Positions 9,720 to 20,990 of a stretch of 64,000 nt of DNA are shown one piece after another; within the stretch, counting starts at the first letter, position 1; each line of letters starts with the position of its first letter. Source of the DNA: Rhipidocladum racemiflorum (lineage: Eukaryota > Streptophyta > Magnoliopsida > Poales > Poaceae); the NCBI GenBank assembly GCA_036346355.1, contig CM070579.1:8866001-8930000 (forward strand), in the 5' to 3' direction. A program made the translations under genes and the position numbers. The notes under the pieces are model-generated. The model did no database searches and was not told where the DNA came from. It worked only from the letters and a program-made list of their open reading frames with translations.

Positions 9720-11366
9720 CGTATTTTCTCCGTCTCCTCCTGGCCAGCCTATTTCCTTTTATAGATGGAGGAGAGCAGCCAAACATGCAAGCGCTCGGCC
9801 TCGACAGCACGGCGCCGCATGATCTCCGAGATGCGATTTGATTAGGCGATGCTTTCCCCTTCAGTTCCTTCATTCCTTTCAAAAGAGATTTGATGTGATA
9901 ATATTTTCATTAGATAAGTATATGCTTCATATGCATGTACGCAGGTTGAAATCATGCTTGCTTGCCGTGAATCCGGATGACACCACACCGAATAAATGTT
10001 TTCCTTTTGCTTTGTACATGTCCATTTCTGACTTCCAACGACAGTATCTTTTGAACCAAGCGTGAGATTTGCAATCCGTTTAAACCTTTGAGGTCCTTAC
10101 GACGAGCCCTTCCAAATGAGTCTAGTATTAGATAGGTTATGTGTAGAAACATATTTTGCGATACGTGCGGCCCGCACGTCATAGTATTGGTCCGGGAAAT
10201 TTTGAATGCCGTACACTGCTCTTAAGTCGCGTACTCTTCGCTGACATATGGGCCGCTGATTTTATCTTACTTATTTATTTTATTTAATGAATCTTGCGTA
10301 CAAAATTTTATCAAACAGTCCTACAATCAAACTATGAAGGGAAAAGAAGACCATCACCCTGCAAGTAGAACCCTTTCTTCTCAAACCGACAGATGATATG
10401 TCCAATCTGCAGAAACGAAATTTCTCAAATATAAGAACCCACAAAACACGGTGCCAAAACCTAGGAAAACAACTCGAAATCTCACAAACAAATACCGATC
10501 AAGCACGATATTTAGTCGATCAACCAAATAATCTTCTTGAAAAGAAACCGAAAGAGAGAGGGAGAAAGATCAGGTTACCAAACCTCTCGACGGTGCCAGG
10601 CTTGATCATGATGAAAATCCGCTCCACTGATATGCCAAATTGAAGATTTGGCATTTAACAGAGAATTTTATTCAGTTAACAACTCATGCCCAAAGAAGCG
10701 CTATAGGTGCGATAAAAGTGTTTACTGGCCAGTAGAAGACTAACATTCAGTAAATAGCATTTTCCATTAAAAATACGGTGATGACCTTATGACCTTCGAA
10801 ACTCAACTAACGGAACTTTTACTAAAATATAATGTACAGCAAGAAGAGCAGGGCTACCGGTTGAATTTCCCAAACACAAACTTTATATGAGCAACACATA
10901 AGGGAGTTTACTTTGCCTAACTTCTGACTCAAGATTATGGTGCATATCCGAAATTCCCACTAAATTTCTAGGTGAAATACAGCAAGAGCTTAAAAGGCTC
11001 TCAACATTGTTAATCACACTAAATGGTTAAATCAAACACAACAGCAACTTAGGAAAGGTGAAAATGAAATATAATGAACACTGCTAATATCCCTCAATGT
11101 CTGTGACCATGTTGCACCGTTTAAAAGAAGGGGAACAAAAAAAAGGCATATCACAAATCTGCAATATATGGCAGAGTACATTTCGGTTGAGCATGAAGAG
11201 ATAATGATTTATTTTCTACTGTTCGATAATATCATAATTCCGTTTTACTTGAACTAAGCTATTTAATATTTATGCTTTTTCATGAATAATTATCAAACAC
11301 TCTGGGATTATAGAGATGAAAGGCTAAACAGCTCCAATCTATGAGCATCTTAATTTATAACCATAC
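9720..11366. other. No gene recognised; one strong hairpin
   Basis: A/T-rich sequence without a convincing coding block. A perfect palindrome ACGTGCGG-C-CCGCACGT lies at about 10164-10180. Downstream of it there is no CTRR end, so I do not call a Helitron terminus. A weak minus-strand resemblance to a nucleoside diphosphate kinase start lies near 10560-10640. Confidence 0.4.
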
Positions 11367-11428
11367 CCGCAACTTTCAGCACAGCTCTTTGATATGACAG
11401 TGGATTGTGCTCCACTGTCCACAAAGGC
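11367..11428 (-). pseudogene. DDI1-like retroviral-type aspartic protease exon (fragment)
   Basis: One exon bounded by CTTCAG/GCC and TGCGG/GTATGG. It encodes AFVDSGAQSTVISKSCAESC, the active-site block of DNA damage-inducible protein 1, a ubiquitin-receptor protease of the proteasome pathway. The catalytic DSG is intact. No other DDI1 exon is visible nearby, and it lies only 220 bases beyond the last receptor-kinase exon on the same strand. It is therefore a captured single exon, not a gene. Confidence 0.8.
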
Positions 11429-11648
11429 CTGAAGATGAAAGGAAAGTTAAGACCACATATCCAAAATAATCAGCCAGACGCAATCAAATATTGCACAAAC
11501 CCCATTTATTGTAAATTATTTGAACCTAGATTCAGGCAGTGAAAATCGAAAGTATTCTATGCACATTCACGTAATGAGTTGCTTGCTCCATTGTTTAACG
11601 GAAATGATTATAATGATTCAGAATGTAAAATATCAGAGTATTGTGTAC

Positions 11649-12851
11649 CCATGTAACAATTGATTGGCATTGAGATGGTGCCATCTTCTCAACTGGCTTC
11701 CTTCCCAACAGAAGCTCAAAAAGTACTACTCCAAATGCATACACATCACTCTTCTCAGTCAGTTCCCCTGAATTAGACACATTTGCACTTAATTAAAGTG
11801 CCCATTAATCATATATGCTCCCAATTAAAGTAGAACAACATCATAGCGAATAATGTTTACTCTATCAAGAGGATTACAACTGTGGCAAAGAAAAAGGAGG
11901 GCATACCATCTAATAAGTACTCAGGAGCTACATAGTCCAAAGTCCCAGAAAGCTTCAGATTCCCTTTGGTGTGATTCCCACTGGTCACTGCAAGGCCGAA
12001 ATCTGATATCTGCACAATAACAAAGGATCAATGAACTGATATTTTTTTTCTTTCAGTGATATGAGTTATGGTCAATGGTAATATTTTAATTGACCAGAAG
12101 TAAAATAAGCAGCAGGCACACCTTAGCATTGAAGTCTGAATCTAAAAGTATGTTAGACGACTTAAGATCCCTATGGATAACTGGTGGATTGCAGTGCTCA
12201 TGAAGATACTCTAATCCCCTGGGTTGTTTAGTTTACAGATGCATGCTATAAGAAATTCATAATCATGTAGGCCCTGTTTGGCAGAGCTCCAGATCTTAGC
12301 TCCACCTCAGAGTTGAAACTTGTAGACTGAAATAAAGTGACTTAAGTTTATAATTTTATTCTAAAATATAAACAAGATGACTCACCTAAACATTCTTAAT
12401 ATACCCACAGCTCCAGCTCCACGAATTTGGTGGAGCTAGCAATACCTAGCTCCACCAACTCCAAGAATTTGATGGAGCTGGAGCTCTGCCAAACACCCCC
12501 GTAATATAGTTCATCATATAAAGCGAACGAAAGTGGTAGATGGAAACCTTGCTGTGTCAAGAGCAATCTTCATCCGAATATGCCAGCTTAGAGCTGATCC
12601 ATGTGATGGCCCTAGATACAACCATAGAGATGAAATCTAATCAATACTTCTTATTTATCCAACATCACAATACAAGTTAGACATAATTACATAACAAAAC
12701 CAATAACGAAAATACTACCATGAAGTTGTGTTTCGAATGATCCATTCTCCATAAGCTCATAAACAATGAAGCGGTTCTCCTCATGAATGCAGAAGCCCAC
12801 ATGGGACACTATGTTCGGATGCCGAATCCTCCCAAGCAAATCTAGCTCGTT
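11649..12851 (-). pseudogene. Receptor-like kinase fragment, five exons (At1g80640-like)
   Basis: Exons at 12851-12719, 12611-12548, 12218-12122, 12009-11907 and 11767-11649 join in phase with GT-AG borders and no stop. They encode kinase subdomains III to X: NELDLLGRIRHPNIV, FIVYELMENGSFETQLHG, LSWHIRMKIALDTARGLEYL, then catalytic loop HRDLKSSN, SDFGLAV (DFG), YVAPEYLLDG (APE) and EKSDVYAFGVVLFELLLGRKP, ending SIVTW at a donor. The closest family I recognise is the plant kinase group around At1g80640. The N-terminus, membrane segment, ATP-binding lysine region and last exons are absent. One substitution (GTLDYVAPEY, usually GTLGYVAPEY) is notable. Coding integrity despite truncation suggests recent capture. 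Confidence 0.85.
12270..12500. mobile_element. Tourist-like MITE, 231 bp
   Basis: The ends are GGCCCTGTTTGGCAGAGCTC and, inverted, GGGGGTGTTTGGCAGAGCTC, both followed by CAG. A 3-bp GTA flanks each side (12267-12269 and 12501-12503). It lies in the intron between the second and third kinase exons, on the acceptor side. The TIR style fits PIF/Harbinger MITEs, although their usual duplication is TTA or TAA. Confidence 0.7.
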
Positions 12852-12868
12852 CTGCCAATTCAATAACA

Positions 12869-13315
12869 ACCAAAACATTATTGCCCGAACGACTTAGATG
12901 TTAACCAAAACATTATTGCCAAAACACTATGTTCGGATAACCCCATCCTAACAAATACTTGTCCAGTTCCGAACGACTTAGATGTTAAAATAGTCCACTA
13001 AATATTATTTTGATCGTTTATTTCTAGAGGGTGTCTAGAGAGAACATAAATGTTTTCTTGCTAAATAACGCTTAAATTTTAAGTCTTCGATCTAGATCCA
13101 ATTGATAGATTCAATTTGCATCCTCTACTCCCATTTAATTACTATATAGACAAAAGAATCGACTACTCGTAAACAAAAAAACACTTAAGTGCCATGTAGC
13201 CATTCCCTTGTTTCCATTATAATGTGTTGTTATAGATCGCGCTCCGCCCATTAGAATGTGTTGTTATAGATCGCCTGCCCATTATAATGTGTTGTTTCCA
13301 TTATAATGTGCTTGC
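12869..13315. repeat. Small local duplications upstream of the kinase fragment
   Basis: AACCAAAACATTATTGCC occurs near 12869 and 12902. GAACGACTTAGATGTTAA occurs near 12888 and 12970. From about 13216 to 13312, units like ATTATAATGTGTTGTTATAG recur three to four times. No coding content is seen. Confidence 0.6.
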
Positions 13316-13742
13316 GTTGCCTAGTCATACTAATGTGATGTGTATGTATCCAAGCATTTACATATGCCCATTAGAAGAGCAAAACGTGTTCAGAGATGCC
13401 ATTACAAAAATATTCCAAATGTTCAATGCTTACTGCTGAAACTGAATTTAAAGAATTAAAAACATATCACTTTGAAAGTGATTCTGAACAAGTAAACCAT
13501 AACTGATCCCACCAAATCAACGGAAGTGGCAAAACATGATCCATAAAGTAACATGAAGGATCACACATACACATGCACATGTTCTTTCTTTCCTTGGTAG
13601 GAAGCTATTAACTAAAGTAATGTAGGGGAATTTTTTATATCCCAGTTCTCAATGTCCCAAGAATAGCTATGTTTATACATCAAAAGATACATCACATCGT
13701 CAACATTTCCAGAGAAGTTACTACTTGAAGTTGTCAACTTAC

Positions 13743-14570
13743 AGGGCACGGTTTCTTGAGATTTTGTGCTGCTTTCCTCAGATTATCAAGGGTCTCCTGA
13801 TGATACGTAGCATCCATCCATGAGAAATCAAACCGTGCAACTGCAAAAAAAAATAAAGGAAACATACACAGATCATTGTCATCATCATTATCATAACACA
13901 AACAACAAAATCGTGTCTCGATCCGTTGCGCTAAATCGAGTTACTACAAAGGAAGTTGTGGTCAAACCTGACATCCCGGCAGTGAGGCATTCTTCAATAA
14001 CCTCAACCGAGTGTGAGTTGGGCCCAAGCATCCCAACAATCTTGGTGAGGGATGGGAAAACTTTCTGCACAAGAGCACACGCAGGGGGCAAGGATCACAA
14101 TCAAGCATCACCATAACCAAACCAAAACAATGTTCCATTTCAGTTATCATCCTACACACTAAATCCTCCCAATTGCAAATAATACGATTCGTTTCGCACA
14201 TAAAAAATGCACACAATCTTCACAAATTCGTGCCATCACAGGTCACCGCACGCAACACTAAACCCCAAATCCCCAACCCCGAGCGACCTCTCTCGTCCGC
14301 GACGCAAATCACTCGCATTCCGACAAAATGGATCGGCCGCCTCTCCGCACACCAAATCAGATCGAACCAACCAAAACAACAAACGACCAACTATGCCCAG
14401 ATGAACAAATCCGAATCCAGTACACGTACCCGCACAGATACGAGCACATAGAGTTCGAGATCGATCTAGAGAGAGAGAGTGAGAGAGGATGCGCTTATGG
14501 GCTTGGAGGGGGTGAGGACGGAGGCGAGGCGGACGGGCTCCTCGAGAAGCATGTGGTTGCCACCCTGCAT
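13743..14570 (-). pseudogene. Pyruvate kinase, N-terminal fragment (three exons)
   Basis: Minus strand. The ATG at 14570 gives MQGGNHMLLEEPVRLASVLT, then PSKP, the start of plant cytosolic pyruvate kinase, but no GT donor follows where one is expected. Exon 14064-13968 encodes KVFPSLTKIVGMLGPNSHSV, then EVIEECLTAGMS; exon 13840-13743 encodes VARFDFSWMDATYHQETLDN, then LRKAAQNLKKPCP. The phases across the latter two agree. Pyruvate kinase makes pyruvate and ATP from phosphoenolpyruvate. Its active-site and effector domains are missing, and the next coding exon on this strand belongs to a receptor kinase. GC-rich 5' flank (to about 15.1 kb) seems to have come with it. Confidence 0.85.
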
Positions 14571-15130
14571 CTCCTCCTGCTCTTCTGGAAGGGTGGGAGG
14601 GATCTCTCTGCCTCCTAGGGTTTTCGCCTCGCGATGCGATCCCCTCGACCCGAGCTGCCTATTTGAATTAGGGCGTCACGGTGTGGAGGTTTCGCGACGA
14701 GGGGAAGCAGGAAGCGCATTAAACCCTCGGGGCCTCGGGTCGGGACTCGAGAGCGTGTCCTTGCCTTGGAGAAGGAGACTCGTCCGGCTAAGCAAACTTG
14801 TCGCCGGCCTCCCGCGCGCCTGCGGCCCATAGCCGCCATCGTCGACCTCCGCGTCATCCGCCTCCCGCATGCCTGCGGCCCGTAGCAGACGCCGCAGACC
14901 TCTGCGTCGCCGGCCTCTCGCGTGAGCTAACGTCGCCGCTCGCCGTGCCGACTCGGAGGGAGGCGGCGGGGCGTAGAGAGGGGGGTGACGAAGAGGGAGG
15001 CGACCGGTTATGCGGTGGAGAGGAGGGCTACGGAGAGGGAGGATTTGGGGCGCACGATTTGGGGGCGCACGATTCGGGGGCGGGCGATTGGGGGCGATTG
15101 GGGGCACGAAGATTGGGATGAACCGGATGA
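14571..15130. other. GC-rich flank of the pyruvate kinase fragment
   Basis: Carries CT-rich leader-like sequence on the minus strand, and further out a short repeat of GGGGGCGCACGATT/GGGGGCGATT near 15045-15110. Probably captured promoter and leader DNA. The frames here lack recognisable protein. Confidence 0.35.
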
Positions 15131-15388
15131 TTTGGTCCATCAGATTTGATGAAGTGATGTGATAAAGCATCCTAGCGGTTGATTATGAGGAAGGGGGATT
15201 TCTGGGTGCACGTGTTAGGGTGAACAAAGAAAAGATATCCTCTGTGGGGACTGAATAGTGTGTGCATGTAGGAAAAAATTAACTGGTGAATTATATAGGG
15301 GTAAAGATGGGCGCGTCGAAGTCAACCGTAGTTGTCATTCTTGCATACAGAGTTGTAACAAGTTTCAAACTACGGACGCGTGGGACAA

Positions 15389-15485
15389 CTAGCTCGTAAG
15401 CGCTCATCTCAAAACAGGAATTGCTAATGAGGCGTCAACTCCTTATCATATGTGACAACTAGCCCGTAAGCGCGGCGCACGCCGC
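15389..15485 (-). mobile_element. Helitron-like 3' terminus, with a second copy of the end
   Basis: Minus strand: hairpin GCGGCG-TG-CGCCGC (15485-15472), nine bases, then CTAG at 15462-15459 followed by T. That is the canonical Helitron 3' architecture. A second, hairpin-less copy of GACAACTAG(C)(C/T)CGTAAGCGC lies 70 bases further out with CTAG at 15389-15392. The element would extend toward 16-22 kb. Its 5' TC end was not found. Confidence 0.6.
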
Positions 15486-15489
15486 GGGC

Positions 15490-16325
15490 GTGAACGAAAA
15501 ATGACTTCGTATTTTTTTTCTCCGGAAAAAAATTAGACCTAGACATATTTTCAAAATCTTTTGAGGCTCGAGAACCCTTAGAGACCGAGCCGGGCAAAAA
15601 GAACATATCTTACAGTTGACGAAAATATTTTTATCGAGAAAAACGGAGAAAGGATGTGGTTTTCGGAGGAAAAATAGATATATACGTATTTTCATCTTTT
15701 TTTGGAGACTCAAGAACCCTTAGAGACCGAGACGGGAAAAAAGTACACACGCCGCGCGCGTGAACGAAAAATGATTTTGTGTTTTTTTCAGGTGAAAAAA
15801 TAGACTTAGACGTATCTTCAAAATTTTTGGAGGCTCGAGAAAACGTAGAGACCGAGTGGCGTGATGGAATGAAAAACGGATTTGTGTTTTTTTAAGAAAA
15901 AATGGACCACGAAAACACAAAAGCGGCATACACCGCGTGCACGAACCGAAAATGGATTTGTGTTTTTTTTTTTTTGAAAATAGACCACAAAAACATCTTC
16001 ACCGGGATCCGAAGAAAAAACGAACTACAGAAACATTTTTTCCGGCAAAAACGGAGAAAGGATAAACGAAAAACGAATTCCTATTTTTTTGAGAAAAAAT
16101 GAACCACGAAAACATTTCTCTCGGGGTCTGGAGAAAAAACGGACAACGAAAACATTTTTTTCGACAAAAACGAAGAAACGACGAACGAAAAACGAATTTG
16201 TATTTTTTTTGCGAAAAAATGGTCAACGAAAACATTTTTCCCATGCTCCGGAGAAAAAACGAACCACGAAAACATTTTTTCCGATGAAAATGGAGAAATG
16301 ACCTGAACGTAAAGAGCGGGATCTA
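15490..16325. repeat. A/T-rich degenerate tandem repeat field
   Basis: Units beginning like GAACGAAAAA(C/T)GA followed by TTTGTATTTTTTTT and AAAATGGACCACGAAAACAT recur at about 15493, 15761, 15866, 15943, 16062 and 16182. Most later units include a block like CCGGAGAAAAAACGAACCAC. The reading frames through this field are artefacts of the repeat. Confidence 0.65.
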
Positions 16326-17504
16326 ATTGTTATATTTTTGGACCTAATCACTATCCCGAAAAATTAGAAAAAAGCTCGTTGGCGATTCGTATTTAACGGA
16401 AGGCTTTTTCTGTAAAACGGCGAACGAGGGACCTAAACGCAAACCGAAAAAAAAATTCTTTCCCTAACAGAAAAATGGAAAGGACCTATTCGTAGATTCG
16501 CAGGGACTATTCGTAAATCAGAAAAACAAGAGTGTGTTTTCGCAAAACGGCAGAAGGACACGTGGGCTAGCTTTTGGACGCGCTTCCTCCCCTCTTTAAT
16601 ACCGGTAGGATATCTCCTTCCGTCACCTCTCAAAAACTCTCATTGCGATACTTACCAGGATCCCTTCGTCTCACATTCCCTTACCTTTAAACTCAAAAAA
16701 AAAAATCAAGTTTCCCCCACGTTTTTTTAATAACTATTTTAGCTATTTTCGAAAGTCTTTGAATCAAATCGAAAGTTACAAACTGAATTTGTTTGAACAA
16801 AAAAAAATTTAATGAAAAGTTTTCAAACCAAGAGTTTTCAAAATTTCCTGTTATGAAATTCCCCACTTGAAATTTTTCTGATTTGAAATTTCCTAAGTTG
16901 AAATTTTCCTAGTTGGAAGTTATTGATTTGAATTTTCTCGGTTCACAGTTACTCAGGTTGAAATTTTCCAAGTTGAAAGTTCCCGAATTGAAATTTCCTA
17001 AGTTAAAAATTTTCTAATTCGAATTTTTTTTTCAAATTGGAAAAATTCATCTCCCGCCCCTCGCACGCATTTCCCCCGACCGAAAAATCAGATCCGATCG
17101 AAAAATTAGAGAAAAAAAAAGAAGCCGTGCGTTGTGGCGACAGCCAAGGCTACCGCCGTGCCGCCACCGCCACGTCATGCCTGCAAAAAAAAAAATTGTG
17201 TTGTATATTTTTGATATTTTGTATTTTCGTGTTGTATATTTCAACATTTTTTCCTTGAAAATTCCTATTTGAAATTTGTAGAGTTGACATTTTGCCTAGT
17301 TAAAAAAAATTCTAGTGGAAATTTCCCGAGTTGAATTTTTCTAATTTGAAAAAACATAATTTAGCAGAAACTTCCTATTTAAAATTTTCAAGTTAAAATT
17401 TTTAAATTTGAAATTTTTGTGTTAGAGAGGAAGGAGCGGGGGGGATGAGTAGGGAAGAGGGAAGGGTAGAGGTGGATGCAGAAGCTAACACATGACATCT
17501 AGAA

Positions 17505-18858
17505 GGATATACTTAAATATCTTAGTTTTGAGGGTAACCTAGCCTTTTATTGGTACTTGGTTTCCACTGTAATCATCCTTTTTTTTCTTTCTGTAAACAC
17601 CTGCCTTTTACCTCCTCCATAACAACCATACACATAAATTGCACTCAACACAGGGACATTTGGTTTAGTTTTTGATCCAGATAGGATAACTAGTGGATGG
17701 GGAACTTCCATGGCACGAATGGTAGCAGGAGTTCAAGAGAATCCAGATTTTTTTTAAAAAATAAAGCCAGTGCCAAGTCATAACCACCAAAAAAATTCCT
17801 GTCTATGGTAAAGTTTTAGGCATTATTTTCTTTTATGATTATCCTGTACAGAAATATGCTTTTTTTATGAAAATTGCACAGATATTAAAGCATGAATAAA
17901 TAGTGGATGGTGATTAGTTACCCCTTCACTTCCTTCAAGATTTATGCAACTTGTATCGGAAGGGAAAACATAGAAGCACGGCTCATTATTCTCATGGAAT
18001 TAAATATTGCAACGAAGATTTAGCACTTTCTATTTTTTGTCAGTCTTCTTGTGTAACCAGTACTGATGTTTTGCAATTTGAAAAAAAGAGGCTGCCCTTT
18101 TCAAAGAAAAATTGAAAACTAGATAAAAATCTTATATGTTCCAGAAAAGAAGTTTAAATTGCACACGACATATTACAATTAGAGTTGTTTGTTGATTTGT
18201 CAGACCTATTTTAGCACCAACTAGTCAAACTGACTAGATGGCACTACAGCTTCACAAGATGAAGCTTCCTGGTGGTGACTGGTAACTGGGAAAATTATGA
18301 CAGGAACAAGGCTGTCCATGCATTCACATTTCTTCATAAATGGGGATGGGCAAGCAACTAATAGGAACAATTACAGGGCTTCACTTTACATCAATGTGTT
18401 CTTTTGGAGAACCAACCCAAGTATTATGGGCGTCCATGGACATTGCCAATGGTAAAATGCAATAGAAATTTCTGTTAGAAATTAGAAGTCAAGATATTAA
18501 TCAACAAGTCGATTAATCCATATGCTATTGCTGACAAACCAATTACTGTTATTTACTAATTGATCTAAAAAATTGCAGTTACTTACTAACTGTAGAGGTA
18601 TGTTTCACTGCAAGGTATTGATCAACTGATGTAGCGTTCCAAAGTAGACAATTAAAATTTTCCAATTTAGATTTCGGGGAAGGATGCAAGTGGAGTTTTC
18701 GGTAGACATGCTACTGGTTATTAATGCATGTCACTGAACTAAACGTATACAACAAAAACAATCCATGATGGCCAATTGTCAATGAGTATCTAAGATTTAA
18801 GTACTACTTGGCATAAAAACATAGTTTCGTAGTGGAGTAATACAACCATAAATATTAC
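17505..18858. other. No gene recognised
   Basis: A/T-rich DNA. About 17865-18015 is a diverged copy of 56835-56990 (shared CAAGATTTATGCAACTT and AGGGAAA(A/G)CATAGAAGCAC). The missing last exons of the TIC22-like gene were looked for here and not found. Confidence 0.4.
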
Positions 18859-20990
18859 CTGAAAAACAGGAACACCATCAAAAGCAGTTAAGCCAGATTT
18901 CAACTGAAAAGCCAAAGAGTAATAATCATCATTAGGGTGAAGTAAATTTGTTTGCATTCTTTGTATTATAGTAACAGTCCAGAAGATCATAGTAATACAC
19001 ATGTTCTTTGTTCAAGAGTTCAACATTGATATAATCATCAGCGAGAAAATAAGTGTAAGTTATACGGACCAAGAGTGCACAAAGAACAACTCTTGAACCA
19101 TGGAGAACCACTGCATGTGAACTAGTCCAGCCCAGGAAAACTGGAAAGATTGACATATATTCTCTCTATTTTGAAAGAACACCATCCACTATGGTAATAA
19201 CACCTCTGTATGTTATTTGCATCTGTTTAGTACGAATGCATGCCATTTGTGCATTGTGATAAAGGCATCAAAACAGATGTAGCTAGCTTGACATTAATTA
19301 CCAGGTTAAGTGATTTCCTGGAGCCGAGCCACTGTAATAGGTGTATCACTTTGCATTGCTCAAAGTTTCTTGCAATGTTCTAAATAACGGTAAATGGTTA
19401 ACAAAGTCATCCCACCTTTTAGTGTTTATACAATAGGCAACCTTGTACCATAAACGTAACGGGCAGGGGACATTTACCATTTTAACGGCTGTTATTTAGA
19501 ACACTGGTTTCTTGGAATCTCTAAAGTGAAAAATATATTATAACGAAAAATCTGGAGAATGAAGATGCATTTTGGGGGTTCAAACACCCATATTGCTAAT
19601 ATATCGTATTGATTGATGACCGTCCAATATTTCTAGTTTCTTCAACTAATATATACAAGGAAGTAGATATTAAAAGCTTTGAGTGGAGTCACTTTATGCA
19701 AAAAGAAGAAGAAGCCCACGCACACTTGCCCCCAGACCTTGGATTCTTGGTAAATATTCAAAAACATGGCATGGAAGTAAAGTTCATAGAAAAGGTAATC
19801 CATTGGAAGTTTGGAGCATATAGTGGCTGTATTGCTGCTTTCAAGAGTAATTTAGTCTACCTGATGAACTGAATTCCACTTTTTTCTAAGGTAAGATAGA
19901 GAGAGGGGTGCGGTGTTAAAAATAGTCCACGTATAGAACAATAGATAAGATAATAGAGCAAAGAGCCACACATATGTCCAGCAAAGAGCAAACCTCCAGT
20001 GCATTCTTTATCTGAAGAGGGTTAGGTAAGAACCGAAATGCAATACCTCCGGCCTTCAACATATAAACCTGCATTCCAAAAGATGGCGTAAGGCATATTT
20101 ACATTGCGAAATATCAAAGAGTATCAGTGTGGATCAAGGTATACAATACAACGATGCATGGAGTAGATTGAGTGATGTTGCAATGAAGCTAGCCTAAGCA
20201 CACGAATGTTCAAAGCATGAATCAGCTAGCTTGTAAGAAAGTCCTAAGCTAGGTAAATAGCAGTGTATACGCAATTAACAACAATAGGACTCATGAGAAA
20301 AACTTCCTTTCCTCATGTACGTCCTTCTAAAAAATCTAGTTCACTTTGTCAGTCGTTGAAATGTCATCCAATTGCTACATATCGTATGTCTTTCATACTT
20401 CTGCCGCAACCCAACACCGCAGGAACACAAGCTCCACACTAAACTCTTAAATAAACCTCAATACCCCATAACCAATGCAGCATTGTTCCTGAAATCATGA
20501 CGGTATGATGGATCACAAGACATATCGAGTTAAGGCCACCTGATCAAGCGTAATAGGCACCACGCTCCCTTCCCTAGCACAGGCTGCCGCGTTCTCACCT
20601 AAACCACACAACATGCAGAACCATTAGTAAAAAATCTAAAAACCAAACAGCAAAACCAGCAGATGGCGGGAGAGGGGCAGAGAGGAATACATGGGAGAGG
20701 AGCTGAGGAGGGCGTCGGCGTCTTCGGACCGGAAGCAGAGGAGGCAAAGGGAGCGGAGGCCGGTGGCGGAGTCGGAGACGAGCACGAACTCGTTGCTGGA
20801 GTTGCAGACGGTGAAGACGGGCGTGCCGGTGAGCGCGCGGGCCACCTCGTCGGGCGCGAGCGCGAGGCAGAGGGAGGCGCCCTGGGGCCCCGGCGGGTGC
20901 GCCGCGGCGAACGCGGGGCGCGGGCCGGCGAAGCGGGAGGCGAGGCAGGAGAGGTGGTGGAGGAGGAATGAGGAGGCGGCGGTGAGGGGG
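18859..20990 (-). pseudogene. TIC22-like chloroplast import gene fragment
   Basis: Minus strand. Exon 1 (about 20990-20690) encodes LAPDEVARALTGTPVFTVCN, then SSNEFVLVSDSATGL and LLCFRSEDADALL. Exon 20598-20540 encodes VRTRQPVLGKG before a one-base deletion breaks the frame that would read VVPITLDQ. Exon 20068-19994 encodes VYMLKAGGIAFRFLPNPLQI, then KNALE. Exon 18903-18859 encodes LKSGLTAFDGVPVFQ. TIC22 proteins act in the plastid intermembrane space during preprotein import. Defects: no upstream ATG visible in frame, no GT donor after the LLS codons of exon 1, the frameshift, and absence of the C-terminal exons. All lie between the inverted repeats. Confidence 0.8.
19373..19506. mobile_element. 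hAT-type MITE, 134 bp
   Basis: The ends are CAATGTTCTAAATAAC and, inverted, CAGTGTTCTAAATAAC. They are flanked by identical 8-bp copies of GTTTCTTG (19365-19372 and 19507-19514), the duplication length of hAT elements. It sits in the intron between the last two TIC22-like exons. Confidence 0.88.

Noticed and set aside
10150..10200. Helitron 3' end at the ACGTGCGG palindrome
   Set aside because: No CTRR tetranucleotide at the required distance on either strand.
13743..14570. Functional pyruvate kinase gene
   Set aside because: Exon 1 lacks a donor, and no later pyruvate kinase exon exists before the receptor-kinase exons.
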